From Robinsoniella peoriensis (GTDB lineage: Bacteria; Bacillota; Clostridia; Lachnospirales; Lachnospiraceae): a stretch of 14,001 nt of DNA. The translations under genes and the position numbers were made by a program. Below the pieces are notes generated by a model, which did no database searches, was not told where the DNA came from, and saw nothing but the letters and a program-made list of their open reading frames with translations. Every line of letters begins with the position of its first letter. Positions within the stretch are counted from its first letter, which is position 1. The stretch lies in the NCBI RefSeq assembly GCF_042680125.1, contig NZ_JBHTNY010000082.1. One strand, given 5' to 3'. Shown piece after piece: positions 13,961 through 14,001 of this stretch.

Positions 13961-14001
13961 GGTTAGTAAGGCGATATTCTTTCGGTGTCAAATAGCCTAG
14001 T
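13931..14001 (-). mobile_element. End of an IS3-family insertion sequence
   Basis: The element seems to begin at TGTCAACATTTATTTAGACA (13931-13950) and continues beyond the window. TG is a usual IS3-family terminal dinucleotide, and the transposase stop lies 13 bases inside the end, as is common. The exact boundary and any target duplication cannot be confirmed, because the other end is outside the window. Confidence 0.6.
13944..14001 (-). CDS. IS3-family transposase, C-terminal 18 residues (partial)
   Basis: Reading the minus strand in from the right edge gives LGYLTPKEYRLTNLKKVV and then TAA (13946-13944). The LGYLTPxEYR pattern is the usual C-terminus of IS3-family OrfB (DDE, rve-type) transposases. 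It is antisense to the last codons of the methyltransferase frame. Only the tail is visible, so the subgroup cannot be named. Confidence 0.65.
   Translation of the reverse strand, partial: LGYLTPKEYRLTNLKKVV

Overview
The window reads as a low-to-moderate GC, endospore-forming Firmicute, most likely a gut Lachnospiraceae (Clostridium cluster XIVa) relative. The grounds are a clear SpoIIID orthologue, GGAGG-type ribosome binding sites with GTG/TTG starts, TTG(A/T)xx...TATAAT promoters, and the overall style of the proteins. The species cannot be named from the sequence alone.

Layout. (1) 1-1040: the tail of an unidentified gene, then about 880 bases without a convincing gene. This stretch holds a diverged pair of ~125-base direct repeats, a very large imperfect inverted repeat (458-797) that encloses two further hairpins, and a perfect-armed hairpin at 881-925. 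(2) 1041-3194: a divergent pair, a uroporphyrinogen-decarboxylase-family protein (minus) and an AraC-type regulator (plus), probably regulator and target. The regulator's 3' end overlaps a convergent S51 peptidase gene by 71 bases. (3) 3124-4815: that peptidase and a divergent WYL-type regulator share a ~105-base promoter region with an inverted repeat. (4) 4856-5881: a candidate bidirectional terminator and an S33-type alpha/beta hydrolase. (5) 6039-6391: a small unknown gene split by a six-A run, either a pseudogene or a -1 slippage site. (6) 6471-8864: spoIIID with a candidate sigma-E promoter and a strong terminator, then a promoter driving a DNA-deoxyinosine glycosylase and a MATE efflux pump. 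(7) 9073-10614: guaA (GMP synthetase) with its own promoter and terminator.

(8) 10671-14001: an AT-rich accessory region directly downstream of guaA. It contains a frameshifted tyrosine recombinase, a fragment resembling the N-terminus of a type I restriction R subunit, and a type III-like DNA methyltransferase (Mod). The 3' end of mod appears to be cut off by an IS3-family insertion sequence whose end lies in the last ~70 bases. The 3' end of guaA is a known integration site for genomic islands, so the simplest reading is a decaying integrated restriction-modification island. The most unusual structure is the multi-branched palindrome at 458-797. I found no complete, clearly novel multi-gene system.
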